Positions 26,569 through 35,615 of a stretch of 64,000 nt of DNA are shown one piece after another (within the stretch, counting starts at the first letter, position 1; every line of letters begins with the position of its first letter). Both the position numbers and the translations under genes were made by a program. The notes beneath the pieces were generated by a model, which was given only the letters and a program-made list of their open reading frames with translations, was not told where the DNA came from and did not search any database. Origin of the DNA: Thiopseudomonas acetoxidans (GTDB lineage: Bacteria; Pseudomonadota; Gammaproteobacteria; Pseudomonadales; Pseudomonadaceae); contig NZ_JAUCDY010000001.1 in assembly GCF_030362935.1 (NCBI RefSeq), positions 248,001-312,000 of the forward strand, written 5' to 3'.

Positions 26569-27492
26569 ATGAAGGACAGAGGTAAGTTTAAATGGGTGTT
26601 TTTGCACCCAAAATATTGGCTGCTATGGCTTGTATTGGGAGTTTTTTGGCTCGTCATTCAACTGCCGTACTTTATTTTGCTGCGCTTAGGGCATGTGCTT
26701 GGGTTGCTGATGTATCGTTTTGCTCATGAGCGTCGCCACATAGCTCAACGCAACCTTGAGCTCTGTTTTCCGCAGTGGACAGAGCAAGAGCGTACGCGGG
26801 TTTTAAAGGAAAATTTTATTTCTTCCGGAATCGCTTTTTTTGAAATGGGCATGAGCTGGTGGTGGTGTCAAAAACGCTTGGCCAAGCTGCTTGTCATTGA
26901 TGGACTAGAGCATTTACAAGCGGCACAACAGCAGGGGCAGGGTGTTATTTTAATGGCTGCTCACTTTACTACGCTTGAGATTGGCGGGGCCTTGTTGGGG
27001 CAGCTGCATACGATTGATGGGATGTATCGAGCGCACAAAAACCTAGTATTTGATTACGTACAGCATCGCGGCCGTGAGCGACATAATAAAGATGCGGTAG
27101 CGATCGAGAGAGAGGATGTGCGTACTATGCTAAGACACTTACGCGCTGGGCGAGCCGTGTGGTATGCGCCGGATCAGGATTATGGTTTTAAGCAAAGTGT
27201 ATTTGTGCCACTATTTGATGTGCCTGCTGCCACAGTAACTGCAACCAGTAAGTTTGCTCAGCTTGGCCGAGCTGTTGTCATCCCTATGAGTCAGACACGA
27301 CTTGCCAATGGCAAGGGATACCAGATGAAAATTGAACCAGCTTGGCAGGACTTTCCAGGCGCAAGTGTTGAGGCTGATTGCTTGCGCATTAATCAGTGGC
27401 TTGAGCAGGTTATTCAAGCACAGCCTGAGCAGTATTTATGGGCACACAGGCGTTTTAAAACACGACCTAAGGGAGAGGCTAGATTATATTGA
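26569..27492 (+). CDS. Lipid A biosynthesis acyltransferase (LpxL/HtrB family)
   Basis: Adds a secondary acyl chain to lipid A at the inner membrane. The 307-residue protein has an N-terminal membrane segment (WLLWLVLGVFWLVIQLPYFI) and the catalytic HX4E motif in MAAHFTTLEIGG (His about 127). RAHKNLVFDYVQHRGRERH and WYAPDQDYG are further family motifs. The exact acyl chain and position (LpxL or LpxM type) cannot be decided from sequence alone. Its last four bases overlap the start of the patatin gene. Confidence 0.92.
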   Translation: MKDRGKFKWVFLHPKYWLLWLVLGVFWLVIQLPYFILLRLGHVLGLLMYRFAHERRHIAQRNLELCFPQWTEQERTRVLKENFISSGIAFFEMGMSWWWCQKRLAKLLVIDGLEHLQAAQQQGQGVILMAAHFTTLEIGGALLGQLHTIDGMYRAHKNLVFDYVQHRGRERHNKDAVAIEREDVRTMLRHLRAGRAVWYAPDQDYGFKQSVFVPLFDVPAATVTATSKFAQLGRAVVIPMSQTRLANGKGYQMKIEPAWQDFPGASVEADCLRINQWLEQVIQAQPEQYLWAHRRFKTRPKGEARLY

Positions 27493-28673
27493 ATCTAGTA
27501 GATGAACAGGCAGTTAGACCATCGGTTATCAACAGGCACACCTCTGACGTCACCGGCTTGATTTTGTCGGGTGGGGGTGCGCGCGCCGCCTATCAGGTAG
27601 GTGTGCTCAAAGCGGTTGCAGACTTAGTGCCGCAAAAGACAGAGAACCCTTTTCCAATTGTAGTCGGAACTTCAGCCGGTGCTATAAACGCTGTGAGCTT
27701 GGCTTGTGGTGCAATGGATTTTTCACAGGCTGTCGCACGGCTGCAGTATGTTTGGCAGAACTTTACTACGGACAAGGTGTATCGTTGCGACTGGCCTGGC
27801 GTGCTGAAACAGTCAAGTAAGTTTGTCTGGCAACATTTGTTTGGTTTCGGCCGAGATATTCCCGTAGCTTTGCTGGATAATTCGCCATTGCGCGGCTTGC
27901 TGTTGGAAGAGTTGGATTTCTCAGGCATTAATTTGGCGTTGGCTAGACGCAAGTTGTTGGCGGTCGCGGTAACAGCTTTTTCTTATCACACAGCGCAAGC
28001 CACCACATTTTACCAAAGCCGTGCGCATATTGATGCATGGCAGCGTTTCCGTCGTGGTGGGCAGTCCGCTAAGCTGCAAATAGAGCATCTAATGGCCAGC
28101 GCTGCTATTCCATTGATCTTTCCACCCGTACGACTCGAGCAAGAATTCTACGGTGACGGTGCGGTGCGACAAGCAGCGCCCATTAGCCCAGCGCTACATT
28201 TGGGCGCTAATAAGGTATTAATTATTGGTGTGAATAGCCTCAATAATAGAGCAGAACAACAGTTGCAATTACGACAACCTAGTCTTGCGCAAATAGGTTC
28301 ACACCTTCTTAACAGTACCTTTTCGGATAACTTGGAAACGGATTTAGAACTCTTGCAGCGTTTAAATCATTTGGGAGCTATGCTAACGCCTCAACAGCGC
28401 GCCTTAGAGCATGGTTTGTCCCCGGTAGAGGCGTTAGTGATTACACCCAGCAAAGTAATAGATGAAATTGCCGTACGCCACAGAAACCAGCTGCCATCGT
28501 CATTGCGTGTGTTTTTAAAGGGTTCAGGTGCAACGCGTGCAGCGGGCGGTGGTGTGCTGAGCTATTTGCTGTTTGAGCGTGATTATTGTAATGAGCTCAT
28601 TGAGCTTGGCTATCAAGATGCTATGAGCAAAAAAACACAACTTATGAGTTTTTTATCACTCGACGAGCACTAA
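27489..28673 (+). CDS. Patatin-like phospholipase
   Basis: A Ser-Asp dyad lipid acyl hydrolase. The 394-residue protein has the oxyanion motif LSGGGARAAYQVGVL (about residues 26-40), the nucleophile motif GTSAG (about 59-63) and the Asp motif YGDGAVRQ (about 219). A TTG at 27489, overlapping the acyltransferase stop (TTGA), is the only plausible in-frame start. No signal peptide is seen, so it is probably cytoplasmic or membrane-associated. The coupling to a lipid A acyltransferase suggests a part in envelope lipid turnover; this is inference. Confidence 0.88.
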   Translation: MNLVDEQAVRPSVINRHTSDVTGLILSGGGARAAYQVGVLKAVADLVPQKTENPFPIVVGTSAGAINAVSLACGAMDFSQAVARLQYVWQNFTTDKVYRCDWPGVLKQSSKFVWQHLFGFGRDIPVALLDNSPLRGLLLEELDFSGINLALARRKLLAVAVTAFSYHTAQATTFYQSRAHIDAWQRFRRGGQSAKLQIEHLMASAAIPLIFPPVRLEQEFYGDGAVRQAAPISPALHLGANKVLIIGVNSLNNRAEQQLQLRQPSLAQIGSHLLNSTFSDNLETDLELLQRLNHLGAMLTPQQRALEHGLSPVEALVITPSKVIDEIAVRHRNQLPSSLRVFLKGSGATRAAGGGVLSYLLFERDYCNELIELGYQDAMSKKTQLMSFLSLDEH

Positions 28674-28699
28674 AAAGCCACGCAATTAAGCGTGGCTTT
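28674..28699. terminator. Bidirectional terminator between patatin gene and apt
   Basis: A 10-bp stem AAAGCCACGC (28674-28683) with its complement (28690-28699) and a 6-base loop, flanked by A and T runs, between converging genes. Confidence 0.8.
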
Positions 28700-28720
28700 G
28701 ATTGAGCAGCTACAACTGGA

Positions 28721-29269
28721 TTAACGCTCGTTGCAGGCGAAGGCGGTCAAGGTAAAGGTGGGGATACCTATATCTTGCAGTAGCTCGGAGCCTTGCAGTT
28801 CAGGTAGATCAACAATGCCAGCTACTTCATAAACGTTTGCGCCCATTTTACGAATCAGGCGTGCAGCAGCTAAAAAAGTAGCGCCGCTAGCAATAATATC
28901 GTCGAGCAGCAACACCTTGTCACCTTCATGCAGACTGTCTGCATGTACTTCTAGGACGGATTGCTCGTAGTTGGTGTCGTAAGGCTCGCTGAGTACATCG
29001 GCAGGCAGTTTTCCTTTCTTCCTAAACAGGATTAAGGGTTTGTTTAGCTCATAGGCAACAACAGCACCCAGCAAAAACCCACGAGCTTCAATCGCGCCAA
29101 CATGGGTGAAATCACTTTCTACGTAACGCTGTACTAAGCTATCAATGACCATGCGTGTAGCGCGTGGAGATTGAAAAACAGGGGTTATGTCACGAAATAT
29201 ATTGCCTGGTTTGGGGAAGTCAGGAATGGGTCGAATAAGTGATTTAATAGTGAATTCATCAAAAATCAT
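28721..29269 (-). CDS. apt: Adenine phosphoribosyltransferase
   Basis: Salvages adenine to AMP using PRPP. The 182-residue product begins MIFDEFTIKSLIRPIPDFP, giving ATG 29269 with GGAGCC before it; a start four codons further up is less likely. The PRPP-binding loop is VLLLDDIIASGATFLAAARL (about residues 119-138), and FRKKGKLPADVLSE is the family flexible loop. It lies downstream of anr in the same orientation, as in Pseudomonas aeruginosa, with a 116-base gap. Confidence 0.95.
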   Translation of the reverse strand: MIFDEFTIKSLIRPIPDFPKPGNIFRDITPVFQSPRATRMVIDSLVQRYVESDFTHVGAIEARGFLLGAVVAYELNKPLILFRKKGKLPADVLSEPYDTNYEQSVLEVHADSLHEGDKVLLLDDIIASGATFLAAARLIRKMGANVYEVAGIVDLPELQGSELLQDIGIPTFTLTAFACNER

Positions 29270-29385
29270 AGCCGGCTCCAAAGAGGGTGGTATATATAGG
29301 TTTAAAGCATAGTTTAATAATACGCACTGCTGCGCTGCAGAATGTATTGAGGCAGTGGGTACTCACTGGTTTGGCTTACTGCAAA

Positions 29386-30120
29386 CTATTCGTCGATAGT
29401 TCCGCCCGCTAAAGCACAGAGTTCAATAAGGTTCAGAATGTGGATTTCCTTGCCCTCGGCCGACAGCAGGTTACTTTGCTGAAAGCGAGTGAATACGCGC
29501 GATACGGTTTCAACTGCTAAGCCCAAATAGTTACCCATTTCGTTACGCGACATGGCTAGACGAAATTGATAGGGCGAATAACCGCGTGAACGAAAACGTG
29601 CAGACAGGTTGACTAAGAAAGTGGCGATCCGCTCATCGGCTGTTTTTTTGGAGAGCAACAGCATCATTTGTTGGTCGTCACGAATTTCACGGCTCATGAT
29701 GCGCATCAACTGGCGACGAAGCTGTGGGAGTGAGGCACTTAAGTCATCCAGACGGTCAAAAGGAATCTCACAAATAGAGGTGGTTTCTAGGGCTATGGCA
29801 GATACGGGATAGTTATCAGTGTCCATGCCGGACAGACCTACAAATTCGCTAGGCAAATGAAAACCGGTAATTTGCTCTTCACCACAATCCGTGATGCTGA
29901 ACGTTTTTAAACTGCCAGAGCGCACTGCGTACACTGAGTTAAAAGTGTCACCTTGACGGAATAAAAACTCACCTTTTTTTAAAGGTCTGCTTCTTTTCAC
30001 TATTTCGTCAAGGGCGTTTAGATCGTCTAGATCCATCGAAAGAGGCAAGCAAAGCATAGCTAAACTACAGTCTTTGCAATGTGCTTGATGTGTACTGCGA
30101 ACGCTATTCATTTCAGCCAT
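29386..30120 (-). CDS. anr: Anaerobic transcription regulator Anr (FNR family)
   Basis: An oxygen-labile [4Fe-4S] regulator that switches on low-oxygen genes. The 244-residue protein has the cluster ligands Cys15, Cys18, Cys24 and Cys117, matching FNR Cys20, 23, 29 and 122 by alignment. A cyclic-nucleotide-like sensor domain follows and the DNA-recognition helix is GLAVETVSRVFTRFQ, with the Glu and Arg that read the TTGAT half-site. Boxes that fit lie upstream of the HemN-like gene, ccoN and sdhC in this window. Confidence 0.95.
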   Translation of the reverse strand: MAEMNSVRSTHQAHCKDCSLAMLCLPLSMDLDDLNALDEIVKRSRPLKKGEFLFRQGDTFNSVYAVRSGSLKTFSITDCGEEQITGFHLPSEFVGLSGMDTDNYPVSAIALETTSICEIPFDRLDDLSASLPQLRRQLMRIMSREIRDDQQMMLLLSKKTADERIATFLVNLSARFRSRGYSPYQFRLAMSRNEMGNYLGLAVETVSRVFTRFQQSNLLSAEGKEIHILNLIELCALAGGTIDE

Positions 30121-30352
30121 ACCACGATCCCTGAGCTAAAAATTCGATGCCTACGCATCCAGATTACCTTAGCCATATTAAAGCCATCAGTCAGTTAAAT
30201 ATACAAGCTTACTATCTAGCATTTTGTTGTTGTTGTCTACGCCACTGTTAATGATTGATTAATATAGGCAGGATAGGAGAGAGTTTTCAAGCAGGTAAAT
30301 GGGATAAGTGCGAACACAATCCAAGCTAAAGACTGCGCAACGAGGCAAGGAA

Positions 30353-31636
30353 TTATTTGATTCGGGTATAGAGCGCGTGGTTTGGTATAGCGGAGGAATG
30401 TGAGCGGTCAAATAGTTGGCACACGGCATCAACAAGAAAGTACCCGTCGCGGGTCATTTTGATTTGGCTTTCATCTAGGCAGATCAAACCATCTTGATGC
30501 ATAGCGATAAGGTGGGGCAAAATGTTGCTAAAATAGGTAAAGAAATTGATATCAAATTTACTTTCTAGCTCTGATATTGACAGCAAGTTTTGGTTGGTTA
30601 ATACATGAATAATGTGGCGGCAAATGAGATCATCTGTTGAGCATAGCGTGCCTTGGGCAGCAGGTAGCTGTTTGTTGTTTAGGCTGGTCAAATAGTCCTC
30701 ATAGTCTTTGCCGTTTTGGTAGTACAGCATCCCTATTTGACTGGTAGCTTCCATGCCAAAGCCCAAAATATCAAAGTCATCGTTGGTGGCGAAACCTTGT
30801 AGATTACAAGAAACTAAGCCAGCTTCTTGTGCAGAGATAAGCTCGTCATCGGGCAAAACGAAGCAGTCCAAACCCACATAGTGATAACCCGTCTGATTCA
30901 GCTTTGTTATTGCAAGTTCGAGTAATTGCGGCAGAACCTTAATGCAGGCTGCTTGCTGGTGCTTGCTCAGGGTGATGCGTTCGGGCATTAAGGAAATTAT
31001 TTGATTCAGTTTATGGTCAAACTCTTGCAGGTTTTGTTTGGGCAGGCCATAAATCATGGCGATACTGATTGAGCCGTAATGCAGGGTGCGGGCTGCTTCG
31101 TAGATGGTTTGCAGCTTTTGAAAATTATAGTAGCCCGTATGCGCATTAAGGTTGATGCGGTTAAAACCCATATCCCGAACCGCACCCATAGTGGCCCAGT
31201 TTACTTCGTAGGGGTTGATGTTGATGCTGTAATTAAACAGGTTGTGGCATTCAATAACGAAGTATTGTTGCAGTTTGCGTAAGACTTGTTGCAGCTGCTC
31301 TGCGCTAAACTGGGTTGGACGTCCGGTAAAGTGTAAATGCTGTATCGGCATGTTGTTGTGAGACAGTCGTGCCAAAAGCTCAATTTCTTGTTGTAACGCT
31401 GTTAAATAGTTAACAGGTATGCTCGGGTCGCTGATGGTTTGCTGCGTAAAGTCTGGGAAGTGAACATAAATTGCTAGCTCGCGTTCTAGTTTGCTGCTCG
31501 TGCGTACTGCTGAAAAACGCTCAAAAGCACTAATGGCTTGAGTGAACTGTTTTTTGGTTGGGTACGAGTTATACAAGCCGCCGAAGGTTTGGTAGCTATG
31601 GTATAAACGAGAGTCCCAGCAAGCAGCTTTAACCAT
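30353..31636 (-). CDS. HemN-like protein lacking the radical-SAM cysteine motif
   Basis: The protein (427 residues) aligns along its whole length with oxygen-independent coproporphyrinogen III dehydrogenase HemN: N-terminal YNSYPT, YVHFP (57-61), MIYGLPKQNLQEF, GYHYVGLDCFVLPDDEL, LQGFATNDDFDILGFGM and a HemN C-terminal domain. The cluster motif CxxxCxxC that should follow YVHFP reads DFTQQTIS, with no Cys. The SAM motif GGGTP reads TGRPT, and the IEVDPR segment reads ININPY. The frame is intact. It occupies the hemN place beside anr and has a strong Anr box upstream. It should not do radical-SAM chemistry; its role is unknown (regulator, haem or porphyrin binder, or relic). Confidence 0.85.
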   Translation of the reverse strand: MVKAACWDSRLYHSYQTFGGLYNSYPTKKQFTQAISAFERFSAVRTSSKLERELAIYVHFPDFTQQTISDPSIPVNYLTALQQEIELLARLSHNNMPIQHLHFTGRPTQFSAEQLQQVLRKLQQYFVIECHNLFNYSININPYEVNWATMGAVRDMGFNRINLNAHTGYYNFQKLQTIYEAARTLHYGSISIAMIYGLPKQNLQEFDHKLNQIISLMPERITLSKHQQAACIKVLPQLLELAITKLNQTGYHYVGLDCFVLPDDELISAQEAGLVSCNLQGFATNDDFDILGFGMEATSQIGMLYYQNGKDYEDYLTSLNNKQLPAAQGTLCSTDDLICRHIIHVLTNQNLLSISELESKFDINFFTYFSNILPHLIAMHQDGLICLDESQIKMTRDGYFLVDAVCQLFDRSHSSAIPNHALYTRIK

Positions 31637-31673
31637 AAAATAAACACCAGTTAGAAAAAAGGCTTGTTAGGCA

Positions 31674-31715
31674 AGTATAGGGAGAGCGCTATTTAAGCTT
31701 CTTGATTTGTATCAA
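31674..31715 (-). promoter_or_regulatory. Anr-dependent promoter of the HemN-like gene
   Basis: The palindrome TTGATTTGTATCAA at 31702-31715 is a perfect FNR/Anr box. On the minus strand a TATACT -10 element lies at 31674-31679. This puts the box centre about 41.5 bases before the expected transcription start near 31667, the class II activator geometry. Confidence 0.85.
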
Positions 31716-31744
31716 GCGACAAGTGGCGTTTAAGAGAAATGGTT

Positions 31745-32428
31745 TTAATGCTCGATTAACCAATGATGGTGAGGGCCGGGGAAGGTCCAGATGCCATAGA
31801 GAATAATCATCAAACCAGCGGCAGAGCGTACTTTGCGCGAACGTAAGAAATGAGTAAGTCGTTCAGCGGCAAAGCCGGAGGCTATAAGTGTTGGCCAGGT
31901 GCCTAGACCAAAGAATAGCATCAGTAAAGCACTTAAACTGGCATCTCCTTGGCTGGCCGACCATATAACCGTGCTGTAAACCAGGCCACAAGGCAGCCAG
32001 CCCCACAGCAAACCTAGGCTAAGTGCGTGGCTGGATTTTTGGATAGGAATATAGCGTTGTGCGATCGGCCGAAGATGACGCCAAAGCACTTGTCCGCCTT
32101 GTTCGATCTTGACTAAACCTGACCACCAGTTGGCTAAATAAAGTCCCATGCTAATGAGCAATAGCGCAGCAATAATGCGTAAGGCATCAGCGGCAGGGCT
32201 TTGATCAATCGCCCAGCCCGCCAGCCCGAAAATAAACCCTGCTGCGGCGTAACTAATGATGCGGCCTAGGTTATATAAGATTAGGTAGAGCAACTTTTTA
32301 TGCTGTTGCTCTTTTGGAATGGCTAAGGCAAGAGCGCCCATTAACCCACCGCACATACCTATGCAATGGCCGCCACCGAGCAAACCAATAATGAATGCAG
32401 ATATGAGTAGCGGGACAACATCAAGCAT
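31745..32428 (-). CDS. TauE/SafE-type (DsbD_2) membrane protein of the cco region
   Basis: A 227-residue polytopic protein with about six membrane segments. The N-terminal GGGHCIGMCGGLMGALALAI and the middle LLWGWLPCGLVYS carry conserved Cys residues. Such proteins lie beside ccoS in pseudomonads and other proteobacteria and are often annotated as sulfite exporters, but the Cys-Met motifs and context favour metal (copper) handling for cbb3 oxidase. That role is inference. It overlaps ccoS by eight bases. Confidence 0.85.
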   Translation of the reverse strand: MLDVVPLLISAFIIGLLGGGHCIGMCGGLMGALALAIPKEQQHKKLLYLILYNLGRIISYAAAGFIFGLAGWAIDQSPAADALRIIAALLLISMGLYLANWWSGLVKIEQGGQVLWRHLRPIAQRYIPIQKSSHALSLGLLWGWLPCGLVYSTVIWSASQGDASLSALLMLFFGLGTWPTLIASGFAAERLTHFLRSRKVRSAAGLMIILYGIWTFPGPHHHWLIEH

Positions 32429-32615
32429 CGTCTTGTTCTTTAGGGTTTTCTTCGGATAGTTTTTTTACGTGACTGAGTGGGTCGTCAAATAAAATGCTGT
32501 GTGCTGGGCTGTCTAGATCATCGTATTGACCGCTATCGACCGCCCAAAAAAAGAAGCGAGCAGCAATTATGACTAAAATAAGCGCTGCTGGAATCATGAC
32601 ATATAACGCTGCCAT
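32421..32615 (-). CDS. ccoS: cbb3 oxidase maturation protein CcoS
   Basis: A 64-residue single-pass membrane protein needed for haem and copper insertion into cbb3 oxidase. The N-terminus MAALYVMIPAALILVIIAAR forms the membrane segment and FFWAVDSGQYDDLDSPAH is the CcoS signature. It is placed between ccoI and the TauE/SafE-type gene. Confidence 0.93.
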   Translation of the reverse strand: MAALYVMIPAALILVIIAARFFFWAVDSGQYDDLDSPAHSILFDDPLSHVKKLSEENPKEQDDA

Positions 32616-32629
32616 GTGAAGTACTCCTA

Positions 32630-35041
32630 CTAAGTTTTTTCGGCTACTGCTGTTAAGCGTAGAGCATTAAGTACAACTAATAAGGAACTCACGGACATGC
32701 CTAAGGCAGCCCAGCCCGGGGTTACCCAGCCTACTGCAGCAAAAGGAATAATTAGTCCGTTGTAGAGTATAGCCCAAGAAAGGTTCTCAATAATAATGCG
32801 ACGTGCTTTTTTAGCGATGGCAAAAGCACCCACTAAGCTGCTGAGTCGATTGGACAGTAAAATGGCATCGGCGCTGGTTTTGGCTAAATCTGTAGCGCTG
32901 CCCATAGCGATACTGATATCGGCTGCAGCCAGTACAGGCACATCGTTTACACCATCGCCTAGCATGAGAACGCGGTGACCTTGCTGGTGCAGCTGTTCCA
33001 GCACCTTGAGCTTGTCATCCGGCGTCAAGCTCCCCCGAGCATCGCTGATCCCCAGTTGCTGTGCAATTTCATGCACCATAGGTGAGCTGTCACCAGAGAG
33101 CAATAGGGTTTGCCAGCCCATTGCTCGACAGGCATCGAGTAGCGCAGGGGCGTCTTTACGTAGTTGATCATCCAGAGCAAACCACGCGATAGGGCCTTGT
33201 GTATCACCTAGCAGTAGCCATTGACCTTGGGCGGTTGGTGCCGCTGGCGGTGGTGTGTTGCTTAGCTTGCAGACATAATCAGGGCGGCCAATACGCATCA
33301 GCTGACCTGCAACGCTGCCTTGTAAGCCTAAACCTGGGCTGCTCGTAACATCTTCTGCGATAAGTTTGCTGTGACCAAAAGCCCGTGCAATAGGGTGTTC
33401 AGAGCGGTTTTCTAGCGCAGTAGCCCACTCCATGGCTTGCTCGTGCGTGTAACTTGGAAAACATTCGACCCGCTTAAGTGTGAGGCGACCCTCGGTTAAG
33501 GTGCCTGTTTTGTCAAAGATAACGGTATCAATTTGCTTAAAGGTTTCCAGCACATGACCTTTGGTGATCAATAAGCCTAATTTGTGTAAGCTACCTGTCG
33601 CGGCAGTTAGGGCAGTCGGTGTGGCTAACGAAAGGGCGCAAGGGCAAGTGGCTACCAGAAGTGAGAGCACCACCCAGAAGGCGCGTGCGGCATCTATCTG
33701 CAGCCAAATTATGCCTACGACTGCTGCTATCAATAAGACACTAATTAAAAACCACTGTGCAACCTGATCTGCAAACTCTGCGAACTTGGGTTTCAACGAT
33801 TGCGCCCGCTCCAAGAGCCGCACAATGGCTGAAAGCCTAGTGTTGTCGCCAAGCGCTTGCACCTGAATAGTCAGAGGGCCTTCGACGTTGAGAGTGCCTG
33901 CTGTTACTTGATCACCGGGTTGGCGTGGTAAGGGTAGGTATTCACCGGTTAGCAAGGACTCATCCACACTGGACTGACCAGATAAAATAACGCCATCAGC
34001 AGGGATTAGATGGCCGGGCGGCACGATAACCTGCTGCTGTAGTTGTAAATCTTTAAGCAAAATGCGCTCTGATTGCCCATCTTCTTTAAGAATCAAACAG
34101 GATGCAGGTAGCAGATTAACCAGCTGTGCCGTGGCGGCTGCGGTGCGTTCTCTGGCTCGCCTTTCTAAGTAGCGACCGGACAGCAAGAAAAATGCGAACA
34201 TGCCCGAGGCATCAAAATAAAGCTCACCCTGTCCCGTAACCGTTGACCAAATGCCTGCAAAGTAAGCACCTAAAATAGCCAAGGATACGGAAACATCCAT
34301 GGTTAGGTGGCGGGTTCTAATGTCACGCATAGCCCCGTAAAAGAACTCAGTGCTGCAGTAAAAAATAATAGGGGTGGTGAGCAGCAAGCTGACCCAGCGC
34401 AAAACACCATCCATGGCTTCAGAGAGGTCTAGGTTAAACTCAGGCCAAGTTGCCATGGAGGCCATCATGACTTGCATCCATAACAGTCCAGCCAAACCAA
34501 GTTTTCTTAATGCAACGCGGTTTTCTTGTGCTATTTGCGTGCTAACGGCATCGGGGTGCCAAGGGTGCGCGGCATAACCTATCTTGCGAATGCTATGCAA
34601 AATGTCGGAAAGCGGTAATTTACTGGAGTCCCACCGCACGTGTAAGCGGTGGTTGCTCAGGTTTAATTGACTACTGTTAACGCCGGGTATGTTGGCTAAA
34701 TGCTTTTCAATAAGCCAGCCACAGGCAGCACAGGTAATGCCTTCAATGAGTAGCTGCGTACTGCTAAATTCTCCTTCTGAGCGGACAAAGGGCTGCTGGA
34801 CTTCGGCGCGGTCATAGAGCTTTAGCTCGTCTGGAATGAATCCGGGCAATTCGTCGGGGTTTGATGAGCGTTCACTGCGATGTTGATAGTAGCTTTCTAA
34901 ACCGTTTTCTACTATCGCTTGGGCTACTGCTTGGCAGCCAGGACAACAAAAATCGCGCTCCTCCTGTATGACCACAGATTTAAAATCCGTATTAGCTGGA
35001 ACAGGTAAGCCGCAGTGGTAGCAGGGAAGCGGTGCAGTCAT
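32630..35041 (-). CDS. ccoI: Copper-transporting P-type ATPase CcoI
   Basis: A P1B-type ATPase (803 residues) that exports copper to the periplasm for cbb3 oxidase assembly. Order of parts: N-terminal Cys cluster (CYHCG, CCPGC), a heavy-metal-associated domain with ITCAACGWLIE (about residue 97), eight membrane segments, TGEYLP, the membrane metal site CPC in VATCPCALSLATPTALT, the phosphorylation motif DKTGTLTEG and the hinge GDGVNDVPVLAAA. The context with ccoGHS identifies it as the FixI type rather than a detoxification pump. Confidence 0.94.
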   Translation of the reverse strand: MTAPLPCYHCGLPVPANTDFKSVVIQEERDFCCPGCQAVAQAIVENGLESYYQHRSERSSNPDELPGFIPDELKLYDRAEVQQPFVRSEGEFSSTQLLIEGITCAACGWLIEKHLANIPGVNSSQLNLSNHRLHVRWDSSKLPLSDILHSIRKIGYAAHPWHPDAVSTQIAQENRVALRKLGLAGLLWMQVMMASMATWPEFNLDLSEAMDGVLRWVSLLLTTPIIFYCSTEFFYGAMRDIRTRHLTMDVSVSLAILGAYFAGIWSTVTGQGELYFDASGMFAFFLLSGRYLERRARERTAAATAQLVNLLPASCLILKEDGQSERILLKDLQLQQQVIVPPGHLIPADGVILSGQSSVDESLLTGEYLPLPRQPGDQVTAGTLNVEGPLTIQVQALGDNTRLSAIVRLLERAQSLKPKFAEFADQVAQWFLISVLLIAAVVGIIWLQIDAARAFWVVLSLLVATCPCALSLATPTALTAATGSLHKLGLLITKGHVLETFKQIDTVIFDKTGTLTEGRLTLKRVECFPSYTHEQAMEWATALENRSEHPIARAFGHSKLIAEDVTSSPGLGLQGSVAGQLMRIGRPDYVCKLSNTPPPAAPTAQGQWLLLGDTQGPIAWFALDDQLRKDAPALLDACRAMGWQTLLLSGDSSPMVHEIAQQLGISDARGSLTPDDKLKVLEQLHQQGHRVLMLGDGVNDVPVLAAADISIAMGSATDLAKTSADAILLSNRLSSLVGAFAIAKKARRIIIENLSWAILYNGLIIPFAAVGWVTPGWAALGMSVSSLLVVLNALRLTAVAEKT

Positions 35042-35094
35042 TGATTACTTCAGGTTAGAAGCTGGCTGCGAGGTGCAGCCAGCGAGTAGTAGAC

Positions 35095-35601
35095 TTAGTT
35101 GAAGCCAAGCTCAATACGCTGACCAGGCTCAATTTTTTCTTCTTCAAAGAGACGCCATTCTTGGCCGTCTGCCTGACCGAGCAATTCAACAAAGCGTTTG
35201 CCTAGTACAGGCTCGCCTAGCAAACCGCGGTAAAGACCATTGGTGTCAACGGGCTGTAACACCACGCGACGGTCTTGCTCTGGTTGAGTGGGCGAGATGA
35301 TGTTAAGCACCAGTTGCTGTGGCAGGCTCTCACCTTCCAGCTGAAGTTCAGCCTGCTCTAGCTCAAGATTAAGAGTCAGTGTAGCGCGCATGCTAAGTTG
35401 TTTAGCCAGTCGCTCGCGCTCCAGTGATTTATTAATCCCTTTACCCACATCGTAGTAGTTATCCACTACGATGCTGGGTGGATTATTAATAGCTACGGTC
35501 AGCAGGCCTAACCCGAGCACTACAGCTAAGACAAGAATTCCAATGCAAAACCATGCCCAGAATTCTTTGTACCACGGATAAACTTTCTGCTCGAGTTGCA
35601 T
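35095..35601 (-). CDS. ccoH: cbb3 oxidase assembly protein CcoH
   Basis: A 168-residue FixH-type protein with one membrane segment (FWAWFCIGILVLAVVLGLGL, about residues 10-29) and a periplasmic domain beginning IVVDNYYDVGKGINKSLERE, the family hallmark. It assists assembly of the CcoNOQP complex. It lies 14 bases after ccoG in the same direction. Confidence 0.92.
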   Translation of the reverse strand: MQLEQKVYPWYKEFWAWFCIGILVLAVVLGLGLLTVAINNPPSIVVDNYYDVGKGINKSLERERLAKQLSMRATLTLNLELEQAELQLEGESLPQQLVLNIISPTQPEQDRRVVLQPVDTNGLYRGLLGEPVLGKRFVELLGQADGQEWRLFEEEKIEPGQRIELGFN

Positions 35602-35615
35602 AGTAAGCTCCTTAA

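Noticed and set aside
30121..30352. Possible Anr box near 30250 upstream of anr (TTGATTAATATAGG)
   Set aside because: Only one half-site matches, so autoregulation by Anr is not supported by the sequence.
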